A stretch of 64,000 nucleotides of DNA. It comes from Streptomyces shenzhenensis. GTDB lineage: Bacteria > Actinomycetota > Actinomycetes > Streptomycetales > Streptomycetaceae. Location of the stretch: assembly GCF_021462265.1 (NCBI RefSeq), contig NZ_JAJONF010000002.1:62001-126000 (forward strand), in the 5' to 3' direction. Position 1 is the first letter of the stretch, and each line of letters opens with the position of its first letter. Under the pieces are notes generated by a model. It was not told the origin of the DNA. It saw only the letters and a list, made by a program, of their open reading frames with translations, and ran no database searches. The translations under genes and the position numbers were made by a program. Below, piece by piece: positions 45,442 to 54,758 of the stretch.

Positions 45442-46902
45442 TCAGACCACGCGCTGCCTGGCGTCGGCCCTCACCGTCGGAGTCTCGGCCGGCGTCGGGC
45501 GGATCCCGAGGAAGCCGAGGAACGCGCCGAAGGCCGTCACGCCGGCGGCGATGGTGAAGCTGAAGGCGTAACCGTGCGCGGCAGCGGTCGCCGGGTCGGC
45601 GCCCGCACGCTGCAGCACGGCGGCGTGGCCGGTGCCCAGCGAGACCAGGGCAGCCAGCCCGATGGCACTGCCGACCTGCATGGACGCGTTGTTCATGCTG
45701 GTGGCGATGCCCGCGTCCTCACCGGTGGCGCCGTCCACTCCGGCGACGGTGGATCCGACGAGGACGAGGCCGCCTCCCAGCGGCACCAGGATCAGTCCGG
45801 GCAGCACGTCGGCCACATAGGTGCCGTGACTGCTCAGCCCGGCAAGGAGAAGGTAGCCGACCGTGGTGACCGCAAGCCCTCCTCCGTTCAGCGCCCGCGG
45901 ACCGAACCGGGGAAGCAGGCGCGGCGCCATCACGGTGGCGCTGAAAAGAATGACCAACCCGAACGGTACGAAGGCGAATCCGGTCGCGAGCGCGGAGAAG
46001 CGCAGTATGTGCTGGACATACAGACTCAGCGAGAAGAAGAGAGTGGCGAAGCCGACGTAGTAGCAGATGCGGACGACGTTGGCGATGCTCCGGTTGCGTG
46101 AGCGCAGGAACGCGAGGGGCATCAGGGGCTGCGCCACGTGGGCCTCCACCAGCACGAAGCCGATCAAGCAGAGCACGCCGATCCCGACGCGGCCCAGGAC
46201 GGAGAACGAGAGCCACGCGTGGCTGTCCTTCTCCAGGAGGCCGAACACGACCAGGAGCAGACCGAGGGTGACCGCCACTGCGCCGAGGACGTCAGGCCGA
46301 CCGCGCTTGGTGGCCCGGCTTTCTGAGACGAGCTTGAAGGTGGCGAGAAACGCGAAGGCGGCGATGGGCAGATTGATGAAGAAAATCCAACGCCAGGAGG
46401 CGATGGTGGTCAGGACGCCCGAGAGCACGACTCCCAGGGCCACGCCCACTCCGGCCAGGCCGCTCCAGATGGCCATGGCCCGTGCCCTTTCCTGCCGCTG
46501 TGTGAACAGCAGCGTCACCAGAGACAGGGCTGCCGGGCTGACGAGTGCCGCACCGGCACCCTGTATGAAGCGGCTGGCGACCAGTACACCGGGTTGCTGG
46601 GCCACTCCGGCGCTCGCCGACGACAGCGCGAAGATCGCCAAGCCGGTCAGGAAGAGGCGTCTGCGGCCGAGCAGATCACCGAGGCGCCCGCCAAGCATCA
46701 GCAGCCCACCGTAGGTGACGGTGTAGCCGTTGACGACCCATGCCAGGCCCGTGGTCGTGAAGCCGAGATCGTGCTGGATGGGAGGCAGCGCGACATTGAC
46801 CACGGTCACGTCGAGGAGCAGCATCACCTGGACCAGACAGATGATCCCGAGCGCGCGCCACCTGCGCGGATCCGGTTCGGGGGTGGGACTGATCGGAGTC
46901 AT
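45442..46902 (-). CDS. DHA2-type MFS multidrug exporter
   Basis: A 486-residue membrane protein with 14 predicted helices. The N-terminal motif 'VQVMLLLDVTVVNVALPPIQ' and motif A-like 'GGRLGDLLGRRRLFLTGLAI' are typical of the QacA/EmrB group. 'GLAGVGVALGVVLSGVLTTI' and 'SWRWIFFINLPIAAFAFLAT' follow. ATG at 46902 has only a weak upstream site. It exports drugs or toxic hydrophobic compounds by proton antiport. It lies between two copies of a 44-bp repeat, suggesting it entered by insertion into a DUF6884 locus. No adjacent TetR gene. Confidence 0.88.
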   Translation of the reverse strand: MTPISPTPEPDPRRWRALGIICLVQVMLLLDVTVVNVALPPIQHDLGFTTTGLAWVVNGYTVTYGGLLMLGGRLGDLLGRRRLFLTGLAIFALSSASAGVAQQPGVLVASRFIQGAGAALVSPAALSLVTLLFTQRQERARAMAIWSGLAGVGVALGVVLSGVLTTIASWRWIFFINLPIAAFAFLATFKLVSESRATKRGRPDVLGAVAVTLGLLLVVFGLLEKDSHAWLSFSVLGRVGIGVLCLIGFVLVEAHVAQPLMPLAFLRSRNRSIANVVRICYYVGFATLFFSLSLYVQHILRFSALATGFAFVPFGLVILFSATVMAPRLLPRFGPRALNGGGLAVTTVGYLLLAGLSSHGTYVADVLPGLILVPLGGGLVLVGSTVAGVDGATGEDAGIATSMNNASMQVGSAIGLAALVSLGTGHAAVLQRAGADPATAAAHGYAFSFTIAAGVTAFGAFLGFLGIRPTPAETPTVRADARQRVV

Positions 46903-47482
46903 CACTGATCGCTTTCTGTTCGGTCGGGCCGCCGTCGTGCCCCTGGACACCGCCTTGAGAGGCGAGGGCGCGAGCCTGCCCGGCCCACGGACTTTCCTGA
47001 GGTGTTCAACTCGCAGGCCCCGGGTGTGTGTGGCCGCGGAAAAGGACAGCGAAGGCGCACATCAGGTCTTCGCTGCAGGCTTTTCGCCGATCTCCGGATT
47101 CGCGCCGTCGGATGAGGACGCCTCGTGCCACGAGATCCACCGGTTCGACGAGACCGGCCCGGCCTCACCGGCCCCCGGTCGACGGGAGGCCGTCCCCGTC
47201 TGCTGAAGCCCGGCGACGTGGACGGCATGACGACGAGTTGTGGCGTGCAGTGGTCGAGATGATCGGTTGCCCCACCTCGGCCCGCCCGGAAGCAATCCCC
47301 GGTCCCCAGCTGTGCCTGGGCGCGGCAGGCGTCACTCGGGCACCGTTGGTGTCATCGAGATCTACTCGGGGGCGATGGCTCCCCCGGTTCCGCGAACGGC
47401 AGCGGTAGATGGTCCGCAAAGGCGCCCGGGCGGCTGCGGTCGGAGATGTCTAGGCTGTCACTATTACGGAAGGGGCTGTGCC
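46903..47482. other. 580-bp intergenic region with a DUF6884 remnant
   Basis: Apart from the 44-bp repeat copy at 47227-47270, no gene was recognised. The divergent promoters of the MFS and SnoaL-like genes must be here. Confidence 0.4.
47227..47270 (-). pseudogene. 44-bp direct repeat, copy 2: truncated DUF6884 5' end
   Basis: On the minus strand it reads ATDHLDHCTPQLVVMP, matching the N-terminus of the DUF6884 protein at 45032 (NDHLDHFTPQLVVIP). The homology ends on both sides, so it is a remnant of a second copy. Confidence 0.7.
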
Positions 47483-47887
47483 GTGGACGCCGAGTCCCAG
47501 ATCAGGGCCGCGATCGAGGAGCATTGGCGGGCCTCGGAACGAGGCGACGTCGAGGCCGAGCACGCGATCTACGCTGCGGACGCGATGCTGGACTATCCGC
47601 AGTCGGGCGAACGCTTCCGGGGCCGTGAGACGATCGCGGCGCAACGCGGCGGGCACCCGGCCGACCGGCACTTCACCGTCCTGCGCATCACCGGTCACGC
47701 GGATGTATGGGTGAGCGAATGTGTCATCACCTACGACGGTGTGCCGTCGTACTCGGTGAGTGTCATGGAGTTCGCCGACCGGCAGGTCGTGCACGAGACA
47801 CAGTACTTCGCCGGTCCCTTCGGCACGCCCGCGTGGCGGGTCGCGCTCGCAGAGCCGATGCCGGGGCGGACCATCGCGGAGGCCTGA
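47483..47887 (+). CDS. SnoaL/NTF2-like fold protein
   Basis: A 134-residue NTF2-like domain. 'AAIEEHWRASERGDVEAEHA' is followed by 'DYPQSGERFRGRETIAAQRG' and 'VSVMEFADRQVVHETQYFAG'. Members are polyketide cyclases, isomerases or ligand-binding proteins. GTG at 47483 follows GGAAGGGG. No pathway neighbours identify a substrate. It converges on the GlxA-type regulator gene, with 72 bases between stops. Confidence 0.85.
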   Translation: MDAESQIRAAIEEHWRASERGDVEAEHAIYAADAMLDYPQSGERFRGRETIAAQRGGHPADRHFTVLRITGHADVWVSECVITYDGVPSYSVSVMEFADRQVVHETQYFAGPFGTPAWRVALAEPMPGRTIAEA

Positions 47888-47959
47888 TCGGCCTCGTCCG
47901 GCACGGTCCGCCTGCCGGAGTTCGGCGACTGCCTGTGCCGGCCGGATATCTCAGGAGCA

Positions 47960-48964
47960 TCAGGCGTGCCGGCCATCGCCTGTCGTGTGCGTGGTACGGA
48001 AGCGAGCCCGGTAGGCCCCCGGCGTGATCCCGAGGCTGCGCGTGAAGGCCCGGCGCAGCGACTCTGGCGACCCGAAGCCGGTGCGCCGGGCCACCGTGGC
48101 CATGGGGTCGTCGCTGTCCTCCAGCATCGCCAGGGCTGCTTCCATGCGGACCTGCTCGACGTAGCGGGCCGGGGTCGTGTGCATCTCGTCGTGGAACAGG
48201 CGTGTCATGTGACGGGCACTCACACCCGCCCGGCGTGCCATGGCGGCAAGGGTGTGCGGGGCGGACGGGTCCTCGGCGACCGCGTCCAGGACCCGGCGCA
48301 GCATCTCCTGCCTCGCGCGCGGGGTGTGGGTACGGACACTGAACTGCGACTGGCCTCCCGGTCGCTGCATGAACACGACCATGTCCTTGGCCACGGCGCG
48401 GGCGGCATCGGCGCCGAGGTGCTCCTCGACCAGGGCGAGCGAGAGATCGATGCCCGAGCTGACGCCCGCGGAGGTCATGATGTGACCGTCGCGCACGAAC
48501 AGAGCGTCCGGCTCCACGGTCACCCGCGGGTAGCGCAGAGCGAGCTGGTCGGCGAAGCGCCAGTGCGTGGTCGCTCTGCGTCCGTCGAGCAGTCCGGCCG
48601 CGGCGAGGAGGAAGGCTCCGGTGCAGATGGACGCGGTGCGACCGCTGAGCGCGTCGAGCGCCCCTATGGCGTCCAGCAGGGCGTCGTCCTTGATGAGGGA
48701 GGGCCACTCCGGGCCGCCGGGAATGACGACCACGTCGCTGGCCTCCCGCACCTGGGCGGCAGCCAGGTCGACGCGCAGTCCGGTGCCGGCTGCGGTGGCC
48801 ACGTCGGCGCCGTCGGGGGAGACCGTGCGCACGCGGTAGCGGCCGCCGAATTCGTTGGCCGTCGCGAACACCTCGATCGGGCCGGTGACGTCGAGCAGGC
48901 GTACGCCGGGGAAGACCAGTACGGTCACCAGGAGCGGCTTCCTGCCTGCCTGCGGGTCCTTCAT
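47960..48964 (-). CDS. GlxA family regulator (DJ-1/PfpI plus AraC domains)
   Basis: A 334-residue regulator. Residues 10-180 form a DJ-1/PfpI-type domain ('VTVLVFPGVRLLDVTGPIEV' and 'GRTASICTGAFLLAAAGLLD', with Cys in the nucleophile-elbow-like site). Residues 215-325 form the AraC helix-turn-helix pair ('LAAMARRAGVSARHMTRLFH', 'VARRTGFGSPESLRRAFTRS'). ATG at 48964 has GGGAGG eight bases upstream. These regulators often sense small metabolites; no adjacent gene marks a target. Confidence 0.88.
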   Translation of the reverse strand: MKDPQAGRKPLLVTVLVFPGVRLLDVTGPIEVFATANEFGGRYRVRTVSPDGADVATAAGTGLRVDLAAAQVREASDVVVIPGGPEWPSLIKDDALLDAIGALDALSGRTASICTGAFLLAAAGLLDGRRATTHWRFADQLALRYPRVTVEPDALFVRDGHIMTSAGVSSGIDLSLALVEEHLGADAARAVAKDMVVFMQRPGGQSQFSVRTHTPRARQEMLRRVLDAVAEDPSAPHTLAAMARRAGVSARHMTRLFHDEMHTTPARYVEQVRMEAALAMLEDSDDPMATVARRTGFGSPESLRRAFTRSLGITPGAYRARFRTTHTTGDGRHA

Positions 48965-49506
48965 CGTGCGCCTCCCGGACGGATCGGGGCCTGCGGCGGA
49001 AGACACCATCATCCGCCCGGCGACGTCCCGCCCGCGCCCGTGCCGGGTGCCGTCCGCGTCTCCGCGGGATGATGCTGCGTTCCGTTGTGTGGATGGAGGC
49101 GTCGGGTTTCGGCGCCTCACCCGTGTTCAGCGGTCGCCTGCCGTCTCGTCATGCCCGCATATGCGGCCACAACACGCTCCGACAAGGACATCGGGGCATC
49201 CGCCGGCACGCGGCAGCGGGCCTGCACGGTGCTCGATGCCGTGGTGCGAGGGCGTCATGGCGCGCGCTGTTCTGCGGCGGGAGCTGTGCTTCGCCACTGC
49301 GTCAAAGGCGCCGACGGGCCGACGGTCTCGGCCGCGTCCCGTGAGCTGCCGGGGTGCGGCCCGGCCGGTCGGCCGGTCACCGTCGCTGACCGTGGGCGCT
49401 GACGAATGCGACACGAGAAGAAAAGGCACTCGGCGCCGTGACACCCCACCCCAGTACCGGCCGAGCGGTCCCCTCCCGGGCCGGCCCGGCCCGGAGACCG
49501 TCCGTG
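48965..49506. other. 542-bp intergenic region
   Basis: No gene recognised. It probably contains the promoter of the GlxA-type gene (minus strand) and an old promoter for the broken TDT gene. Confidence 0.35.
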
Positions 49507-49985
49507 GATGTCCACGACCAGCCGGCGGAGGCGAACGGCAGCGAGCGGGGCCGGCTCGGTCCCGGCTGGTTCCCGGCCGTCACGGGCACGGGGATCGTCG
49601 CCGCGGCGGCGGCCTCCCCGGGCTCGGCGAGGCCGCCACCGCGGTCCGGGCGGGGACCGCGCTGCTGCTGAGCGTGCTCGCCGGCAGCCCCGCCGGACAG
49701 CGGACACTGCGGGCGCATGCCGGTGATCCGGTACTGGCCCAGTTCGTCGGGGCGCCGCCGATGGCGCTGCCGACCGTGGGGGCCGGGGCGCCCCTGCTCG
49801 GCCGGCGGCTGACCGGAGAACGTGCGGCGGTGGACGTGCGGCGGTGGACGTGGCCTGGGTGCCGTGGTCGGCCTGAACGGTGCCGGGTGCCGCCCCCTGC
49901 ACGATTCTGTATCTGATGATCACACGGCACCGTTTCATGCCGGACGCGGCGTTCGGCGGCTGGTTGCTGCCGGTGGTGCCGCCTC
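49507..49985 (+). pseudogene. frame-broken TDT-family transporter
   Basis: Three frames in order carry TDT pieces. 49555-49617 gives 'LGPGWFPAVTGTGIVAAAAA'. About 49618-49836 gives 'RAHAGDPVLAQFVGAPPMAL' and 'PTVGAGAPLLG'. 49910-49985 gives 'YLMITRHRFMPDAAFGGWLL'. Intact relatives have these in one frame with about 300 more residues. Frameshifts and loss of the C-terminal half indicate a dead gene. It is distinct from the intact TDT gene at 32641. Confidence 0.72.
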
Positions 49986-50147
49986 GCGGACGCAGGCCCG
50001 TGCCCGACGTCCCGCAGCGGCCGGTCGCGCGGGGAGCCGAAGGCCCGATGCGGTGCCGGGGTCAGTTCCACGACGTCGAGGTGGGGCCCCGGACGGCTCC
50101 CGTGGCCGCGACATGGCGGTCTGGAAATCGCCCGCGCGAGCCGCTGG

Positions 50148-52952
50148 TCACCGGAAGGCCGACGCCACGAGAGCCTTCTGCTCCACACCGTGCCGGCGGG
50201 CCGAGCCGACCGCGGGCGCGGGCGCCTCGGGCCTGCTCACGCACTCCACAGCGCGCCGCGCCAGCCGGTGCAGACGCGCCGCGACGAATGACCACGCGCC
50301 TTGGTTCTCCGGCTCCTCCTGCACCCACCGCGCGTCAGCGCCCGAAGGGAAGCGGGCGAGTTCCGCTTCGAGTTCCTCGTCGGGGAACGGGTAGAGGCGC
50401 TCCACGCGCACGATCGCCGTGTCGGTCGAGCCCGAGGCGTGTCTGTGGGCATCGAGGTCGTAGTAGACCTTGCCCGAGCACAGCAGCACGCGCGTGACCC
50501 GGGCCGGGTCCACGGTGTCGTCCGGCAGGACCGGGCGGAAGCCGCCCTGGGTGAACTCGGCCGGGGCGGAGGTGGCCGCCTTCGACCGCAGCATCGACTT
50601 CGGGGTGAAGACCACCAGCGGCCTGCGGCCGTCCAGTGCCTGCTGCCGGAGCAGATGGAAGTAGTTGCCCGGCAGGGAGGGCACGGCCACGGTCATGTTG
50701 TCCTGCGCGCACAGTTGGAGGAAGCGCTCGATCCGGGCGGAGGAGTGGTCCGGGCCCTGGCCCTCCAGACCGTGGGGCAGCAGCAGCGTCACTGCCGAGC
50801 GCTGGCCCCACTTCTGCTCGGACGAGGCGATGTACTCGTCGACGACCGTCTGCGCGCCGTTGGCGAAGTCCCCGAACTGGGCCTCCCACAGCACCAGGGC
50901 TTCGGGGCGGGCCAGCGCGTAGCCGTACTCGAAGGCCAGCGCCGCCAGTTCGGACAGCATCGAGTCGTACGGTGCGAAACCTGCGGCCCGCGGACCGAGG
51001 GAGTGCAACGGCGTGTGTTCCGCACCCGTACGCCGGTCGGTCAGGACGGCGTGGCGCTGGCCGAAGGTACCGCGCCGGGAGTCCTGACCGGCCAGCCGCA
51101 CCGGGACGCCGTCCAGCAGCAGTGAACCGATCGCCAGCAGCTCCGCGGTGGCCCAGTCGACCGTGCCGGTGCCGAGTGTCCGCGTACGCCGGTGGAGCTG
51201 CGGCAGGACGCGCGGGTGCACGGTGAAACCCCGCGGCAGGTCGGCCTGCGAGGCGATCACCCGTCGCATCGTCGCCTCGCCGATCGCGGTCGCCGCCCGG
51301 CGTGGTGCGCGCGGCGCGGTGCCCTGCCCGGCACCGGTGCCGGAGCCGGGAACGTCCTGGGCGGGGTGGGCCGCGGGCAGCGTCCGGGTTTCGGCGAAGG
51401 CCCTCTCAAGGTGGTCCTGGTAGTCGCGGCGGGCACCCTCCACCTGCCGTTCGCTGATGTCGCCGCGTGCCACCAGGGCCTCGGCGTACAGCGTGCGCAC
51501 CGACGCCCTGGCATCGATGCGGTCGTACATCACCGGCTGCGTGATGGACGGGTCGTCGACCTCGCTGTGGCCGTGGCGCCGGTAGCAGACCAGATCGACC
51601 ACGACGTCCTTGTGGAAGGTCTGGCGGTACTCGAAAGCCAGCCGCCCGACGCGGTCGACCGCCTCCGGGTCGTCGCCGTTGACGTGGAAGATCGGGGCCT
51701 CCACCATCCGTGCCACATCGGTGGCGTAGGTGCTGGAGCGGCCGCTGGCAGGCGAAGTCGTGAAGCCCACCTGGTTGTTGACCACGACGTGAACCGTGCC
51801 GCCCGTGCGGTAGCCGGGCAGCTGCGACATGTTCAGCGTCTCGGCGACCACCCCCTGACCGGCGAACGCCGCGTCTCCATGGACGACGACCGGCAGGACG
51901 CGCGCGGCCCCGCTGTGTTCTGCCGCCAGATCCTGCTTGGCGCGCACCACTCCCTGCGTGACCGGCCCCACGATCTCCAGATGGGAGGGGTTCGCCACGA
52001 CCGAGACGGCGATCGTTCCGCCGCGAAGGGCGCGGTAGGTGCCCTCCGCACCGAGGTGGTACTTCACGTCCCCCGAACCCTGCACGGACTCGAGGTCCAC
52101 GGCGTCCTCGAACTCGCCGAAGATCTGGGCGTAGGACTTGCCGATGATGTTGGCCAGGACGTTCAGCCGGCCGCGGTGCGCCATGCCGATCACGGCCTCT
52201 GCGACACCGTCCCCGATGGCCCCGAGCAGTAGGGAGTCGAGCAGCACGATCGTCGACTCGCCGCCTTCCAGCGAGTACCGCTTGTGGCCCACGTACTTGG
52301 TCTGCAGGAACGTCTCGAAGGCCTCCGCCGCCCCCAGCCGGTACAGGATCCGCAGCTGCCGGGCACGGTCCGGCCGATGCTGCGGGCTCTCGACGCGCTG
52401 CTGGATCCAGCGGCGTTCGCGGGAGTCCTGGATGTGCATGTACTCGAACCCGACACCGCCGCAGTAGAACTCCCGAAGGGCGCCCAGCACTTCATCGAGC
52501 GTTGTCGCGGCACGCCCGGCGAAGCCGTCCACGACGACGTCCTGTGCCGAATCCACGCCGTGCAGTCCGAACGCGGCGGGGTCCAGTTCCGGATGGGCGG
52601 CGGGCTGCGCCGCGAGCGGGTCCGTGCCGGCTGTCAGATGTCCGCGCACGCGATAGGCGTGAATGAGTGCCGCGACCCGGACGGCCCTGAGCGCCGCCTC
52701 GTCGCCGTCCTCGTGGTCCGGACCGAAGCCGGCGCCCACCGGCCGGGCCGGCGATGTGTCCTGCGCAGCCGCAGTGGCCGAGGACGCCGCGGCGGCCGGG
52801 GCCCCCGGGTTCGCGAAGAAGTCCCTCCACGTCTCCTCGACCGAGTCCGGGTCGCGCAGGAAACGTTGCCGCTGCTCGTCCACGACCCATGCGTTGAATC
52901 CGAAATCCAGTCCGTGGAGCACGGTTCGAGCGGTGTCTGATTGCGAGGCCAT
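50148..52952 (-). CDS. 2-oxoglutarate dehydrogenase E1 component (SucA-type)
   Basis: A 934-residue thiamine-diphosphate enzyme that decarboxylates 2-oxoglutarate. Conserved blocks include 'GMAHRGRLNVLANIIGKSYA', 'VVANPSHLEIVGPVTQGVVR' and 'VVDLVCYRRHGHSEVDDPSI', and in the transketolase-like half 'FGDFANGAQTVVDEYIASSE'. The N-terminus (from 'DTARTVLHGLDFGFNAWVVD') matches the SucA/OdhA N-terminal helical domain. The fused E2 domain of the usual actinobacterial KGD (about 1250 residues) is absent, so this is an E1-only paralogue. ATG at 52952 was chosen by family N-terminus. It could supply succinyl-CoA needed by PcaIJ. Confidence 0.88.
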   Translation of the reverse strand: MASQSDTARTVLHGLDFGFNAWVVDEQRQRFLRDPDSVEETWRDFFANPGAPAAAASSATAAAQDTSPARPVGAGFGPDHEDGDEAALRAVRVAALIHAYRVRGHLTAGTDPLAAQPAAHPELDPAAFGLHGVDSAQDVVVDGFAGRAATTLDEVLGALREFYCGGVGFEYMHIQDSRERRWIQQRVESPQHRPDRARQLRILYRLGAAEAFETFLQTKYVGHKRYSLEGGESTIVLLDSLLLGAIGDGVAEAVIGMAHRGRLNVLANIIGKSYAQIFGEFEDAVDLESVQGSGDVKYHLGAEGTYRALRGGTIAVSVVANPSHLEIVGPVTQGVVRAKQDLAAEHSGAARVLPVVVHGDAAFAGQGVVAETLNMSQLPGYRTGGTVHVVVNNQVGFTTSPASGRSSTYATDVARMVEAPIFHVNGDDPEAVDRVGRLAFEYRQTFHKDVVVDLVCYRRHGHSEVDDPSITQPVMYDRIDARASVRTLYAEALVARGDISERQVEGARRDYQDHLERAFAETRTLPAAHPAQDVPGSGTGAGQGTAPRAPRRAATAIGEATMRRVIASQADLPRGFTVHPRVLPQLHRRTRTLGTGTVDWATAELLAIGSLLLDGVPVRLAGQDSRRGTFGQRHAVLTDRRTGAEHTPLHSLGPRAAGFAPYDSMLSELAALAFEYGYALARPEALVLWEAQFGDFANGAQTVVDEYIASSEQKWGQRSAVTLLLPHGLEGQGPDHSSARIERFLQLCAQDNMTVAVPSLPGNYFHLLRQQALDGRRPLVVFTPKSMLRSKAATSAPAEFTQGGFRPVLPDDTVDPARVTRVLLCSGKVYYDLDAHRHASGSTDTAIVRVERLYPFPDEELEAELARFPSGADARWVQEEPENQGAWSFVAARLHRLARRAVECVSRPEAPAPAVGSARRHGVEQKALVASAFR

Positions 52953-53048
52953 GGCGTAGCACGCCTTCTTCCCTGTGTGAAGCCTACGATCCCGACGTAG
53001 CCCCGACATCCGCCCGCCCCGCGTGTGCCGTACCCCGGACCGGGGCAT

Positions 53049-53332
53049 CCCGCTTCACGGACCAACCTCTGCGAGCACGTCGCATCGACGACGCTAAATC
53101 CGTGAGAGAACGGGGACGGACGGTCCGGCGGGCCACATCAGCCTCGTATCGGGACATCGGCCGGCGGGCCGGCCGCGGGTGCCGCCACCGAATGGCGGAG
53201 CGGGCGCGGGCGAGGCGGTGTCCTGATCCGAGGGCTTCACGTCCCACCGGCCCGCGATCGGTCGCGCGGGGAACCTGGGCGCCACCATGCGGCCGCGAGC
53301 CCGCGGCCGGTAAACCCACCCGGGGAACGAAC
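53049..53332. other. non-coding region upstream of the E1 gene
   Basis: The promoter of the E1 gene on the minus strand should lie here. No gene recognised. Confidence 0.35.
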
Positions 53333-53458
53333 ATGACCGACCGCGGTTCGGCGGACACCGCACGGCAGCCTCCACCGATCCTGTGGAGCCCTGGGCGCGT
53401 GCGCGACGAGTCGCGGGCGCGGCACGGTCTGTCGCTCCACGACTGCCTCGAGCTGTGA
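53333..53458 (+). pseudogene. possible acetoacetyl-CoA synthetase N-terminal remnant
   Basis: ATG with GGGGAA upstream opens a 41-codon frame whose 'PPPILWSPGRVRDESRARHG' and 'LSLHDCLEL' recall the first 40 residues of acetoacetyl-CoA synthetases (usually 'LWTPDPERV...RHG'). The frame then stops. The match is short, so it could be chance or a small ORF. Confidence 0.35.
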
Positions 53459-53489
53459 CCGCCCGGCGCGGTGCAGCACCCATGGACAG

Positions 53490-53529
53490 CCCTCCGGCCC
53501 GGTGCCGGGGACAGCTCCGGGCCGGAGGG
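53490..53529. terminator. strong 13-bp hairpin
   Basis: CCCTCCGGCCCGG (53490-53502) pairs perfectly with CCGGGCCGGAGGG (53517-53529). It lies in a 270-base non-coding stretch between the remnant and the NMT1-like gene end. Confidence 0.6.
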
Positions 53530-53636
53530 CGACGCCGGCACCGACCTGGACCGTGCTGTCTGGTCACCGTCGCGGTGCCGTGCGGTAGCGGTCAAGCTCC
53601 CGTGATGGCCGGACCGCGACGCCTGTATGGGTGTGG

Positions 53637-53708
53637 CGGATGCCGGGCGGTCTCGGGGACAGGGGGACGGCATCCGCACCCGGGTGTCCATGGCACGGAT
53701 CCATGGAC
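53637..53708. terminator. two stacked inverted repeats after the NMT1-like gene
   Basis: CGGATGCCG (53637-53645) pairs with CGGCATCCG (53668-53676), and GTCCATGG (53686-53693) pairs with CCATGGAC (53701-53708). The second lies 21 bases past the stop of the minus-strand NMT1-like gene and is its likely terminator. Confidence 0.5.
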
Positions 53709-53728
53709 GCCGTTTCGGGAACCCATCT

Positions 53729-54607
53729 CTAGGACGTGGTGGTGGCCGTGCGGTAGAACTCGGCCGCTGTGACGGTTGCGGGGACGCCGAGTTCGGCGGC
53801 GACCGCGGTGATCGCCCTGTCGCCGATGGCCAGATCGGCTTGTCCGTCGATGGTGAAATGCGGTGCGATGAACGTCTTGTAGTGAGCTCGGGCCTCGTCC
53901 GCGGTGTGCCCGCCGAGGAACGTCTGGATGTGCCGCACCGTGGTGTCGGGGTCGTTGCGGATCACCTGCAGGGCGCGCCGGTGCGCCCGCAGGACGGCCT
54001 GGACCGCGGGGCCGTCCGGGTCGGTGTAGGTGGGGTCGACGGCCAGGCCCACGGTGGGGATCTGGAAGTGGTCTCCCACCCAGGCCAGTACCTCCCACCC
54101 GTGCTCGGCGGCCACCGCCTCCGGCGCCATGGTGCTGCCGACCAGCGCGGCGTCGATCTCGCCCTCGCGCAACCGGCGCAGGTCCATGCCGTAGTCGCCG
54201 GGCGGGCGGACGACGGTCTTGATGTCACGGTCCGGGTCGAGGCCCGCCCTGCGCAGCACGATCCTGGTGAAACACCCCGGCGCGGTGTGCGGAGCATGCA
54301 CCGCCAGCCGTCGGCCGGCCAGGTCGGACAGGGAGGTCAGGCCGGAGCGGGCCAGGAACCAGAACAGCGGCCGGTGGGTGTTGACACTGAGCCCGACCCA
54401 GGGAGTGCCGTCGGTCAGCCGGGACAGCAGTGCCCGGCCGAGCCCGATGGTGGCGCAACGGCGCAGCCGCTCCTCGTCCCACGTGCAGCCGTCGCGCAGT
54501 GCGACGTGGACGTCCTCGGCGGCGTAGAAGTCCTCCTGGTCGGCGATGTAGGCGGCCAGTTCCTCGTGCAGGCCCCGCCCGACGTAGGCAAGATCGATCG
54601 TGTGCAT
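53729..54607 (-). CDS. NMT1/THI5-like substrate-binding-fold protein without signal peptide
   Basis: A 292-residue protein with the periplasmic-binding-protein fold: 'DLAYVGRGLHEELAAYIADQ', 'LAGRRLAVHAPHTAPGCFTR' and 'REGEIDAALVGSTMAPEAVA'. The N-terminus has no signal peptide or lipobox, and no ABC permease or ATPase gene is adjacent. It may therefore act in the cytoplasm, as do some Pht5/4,5-dihydroxyphthalate decarboxylase-like and HMP-synthase-like members. It lies 151 bases after the SDR gene, on the same strand. Function unresolved. Confidence 0.75.
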   Translation of the reverse strand: MHTIDLAYVGRGLHEELAAYIADQEDFYAAEDVHVALRDGCTWDEERLRRCATIGLGRALLSRLTDGTPWVGLSVNTHRPLFWFLARSGLTSLSDLAGRRLAVHAPHTAPGCFTRIVLRRAGLDPDRDIKTVVRPPGDYGMDLRRLREGEIDAALVGSTMAPEAVAAEHGWEVLAWVGDHFQIPTVGLAVDPTYTDPDGPAVQAVLRAHRRALQVIRNDPDTTVRHIQTFLGGHTADEARAHYKTFIAPHFTIDGQADLAIGDRAITAVAAELGVPATVTAAEFYRTATTTS

Positions 54608-54758
54608 GGGTGCTTGTCCTTGATCGTGTCACCGTCAGCGGCCGGGCCCGTAACGGGTCCAGTGGTGTCCGGGCTCGGGTGACGGTGTACCGGATACGGT
54701 CCGGCCGTCGGCCGGACCCGGCCCGAACGGCCCCGTGTGCCGGGGCGTCGGCGAGGCG

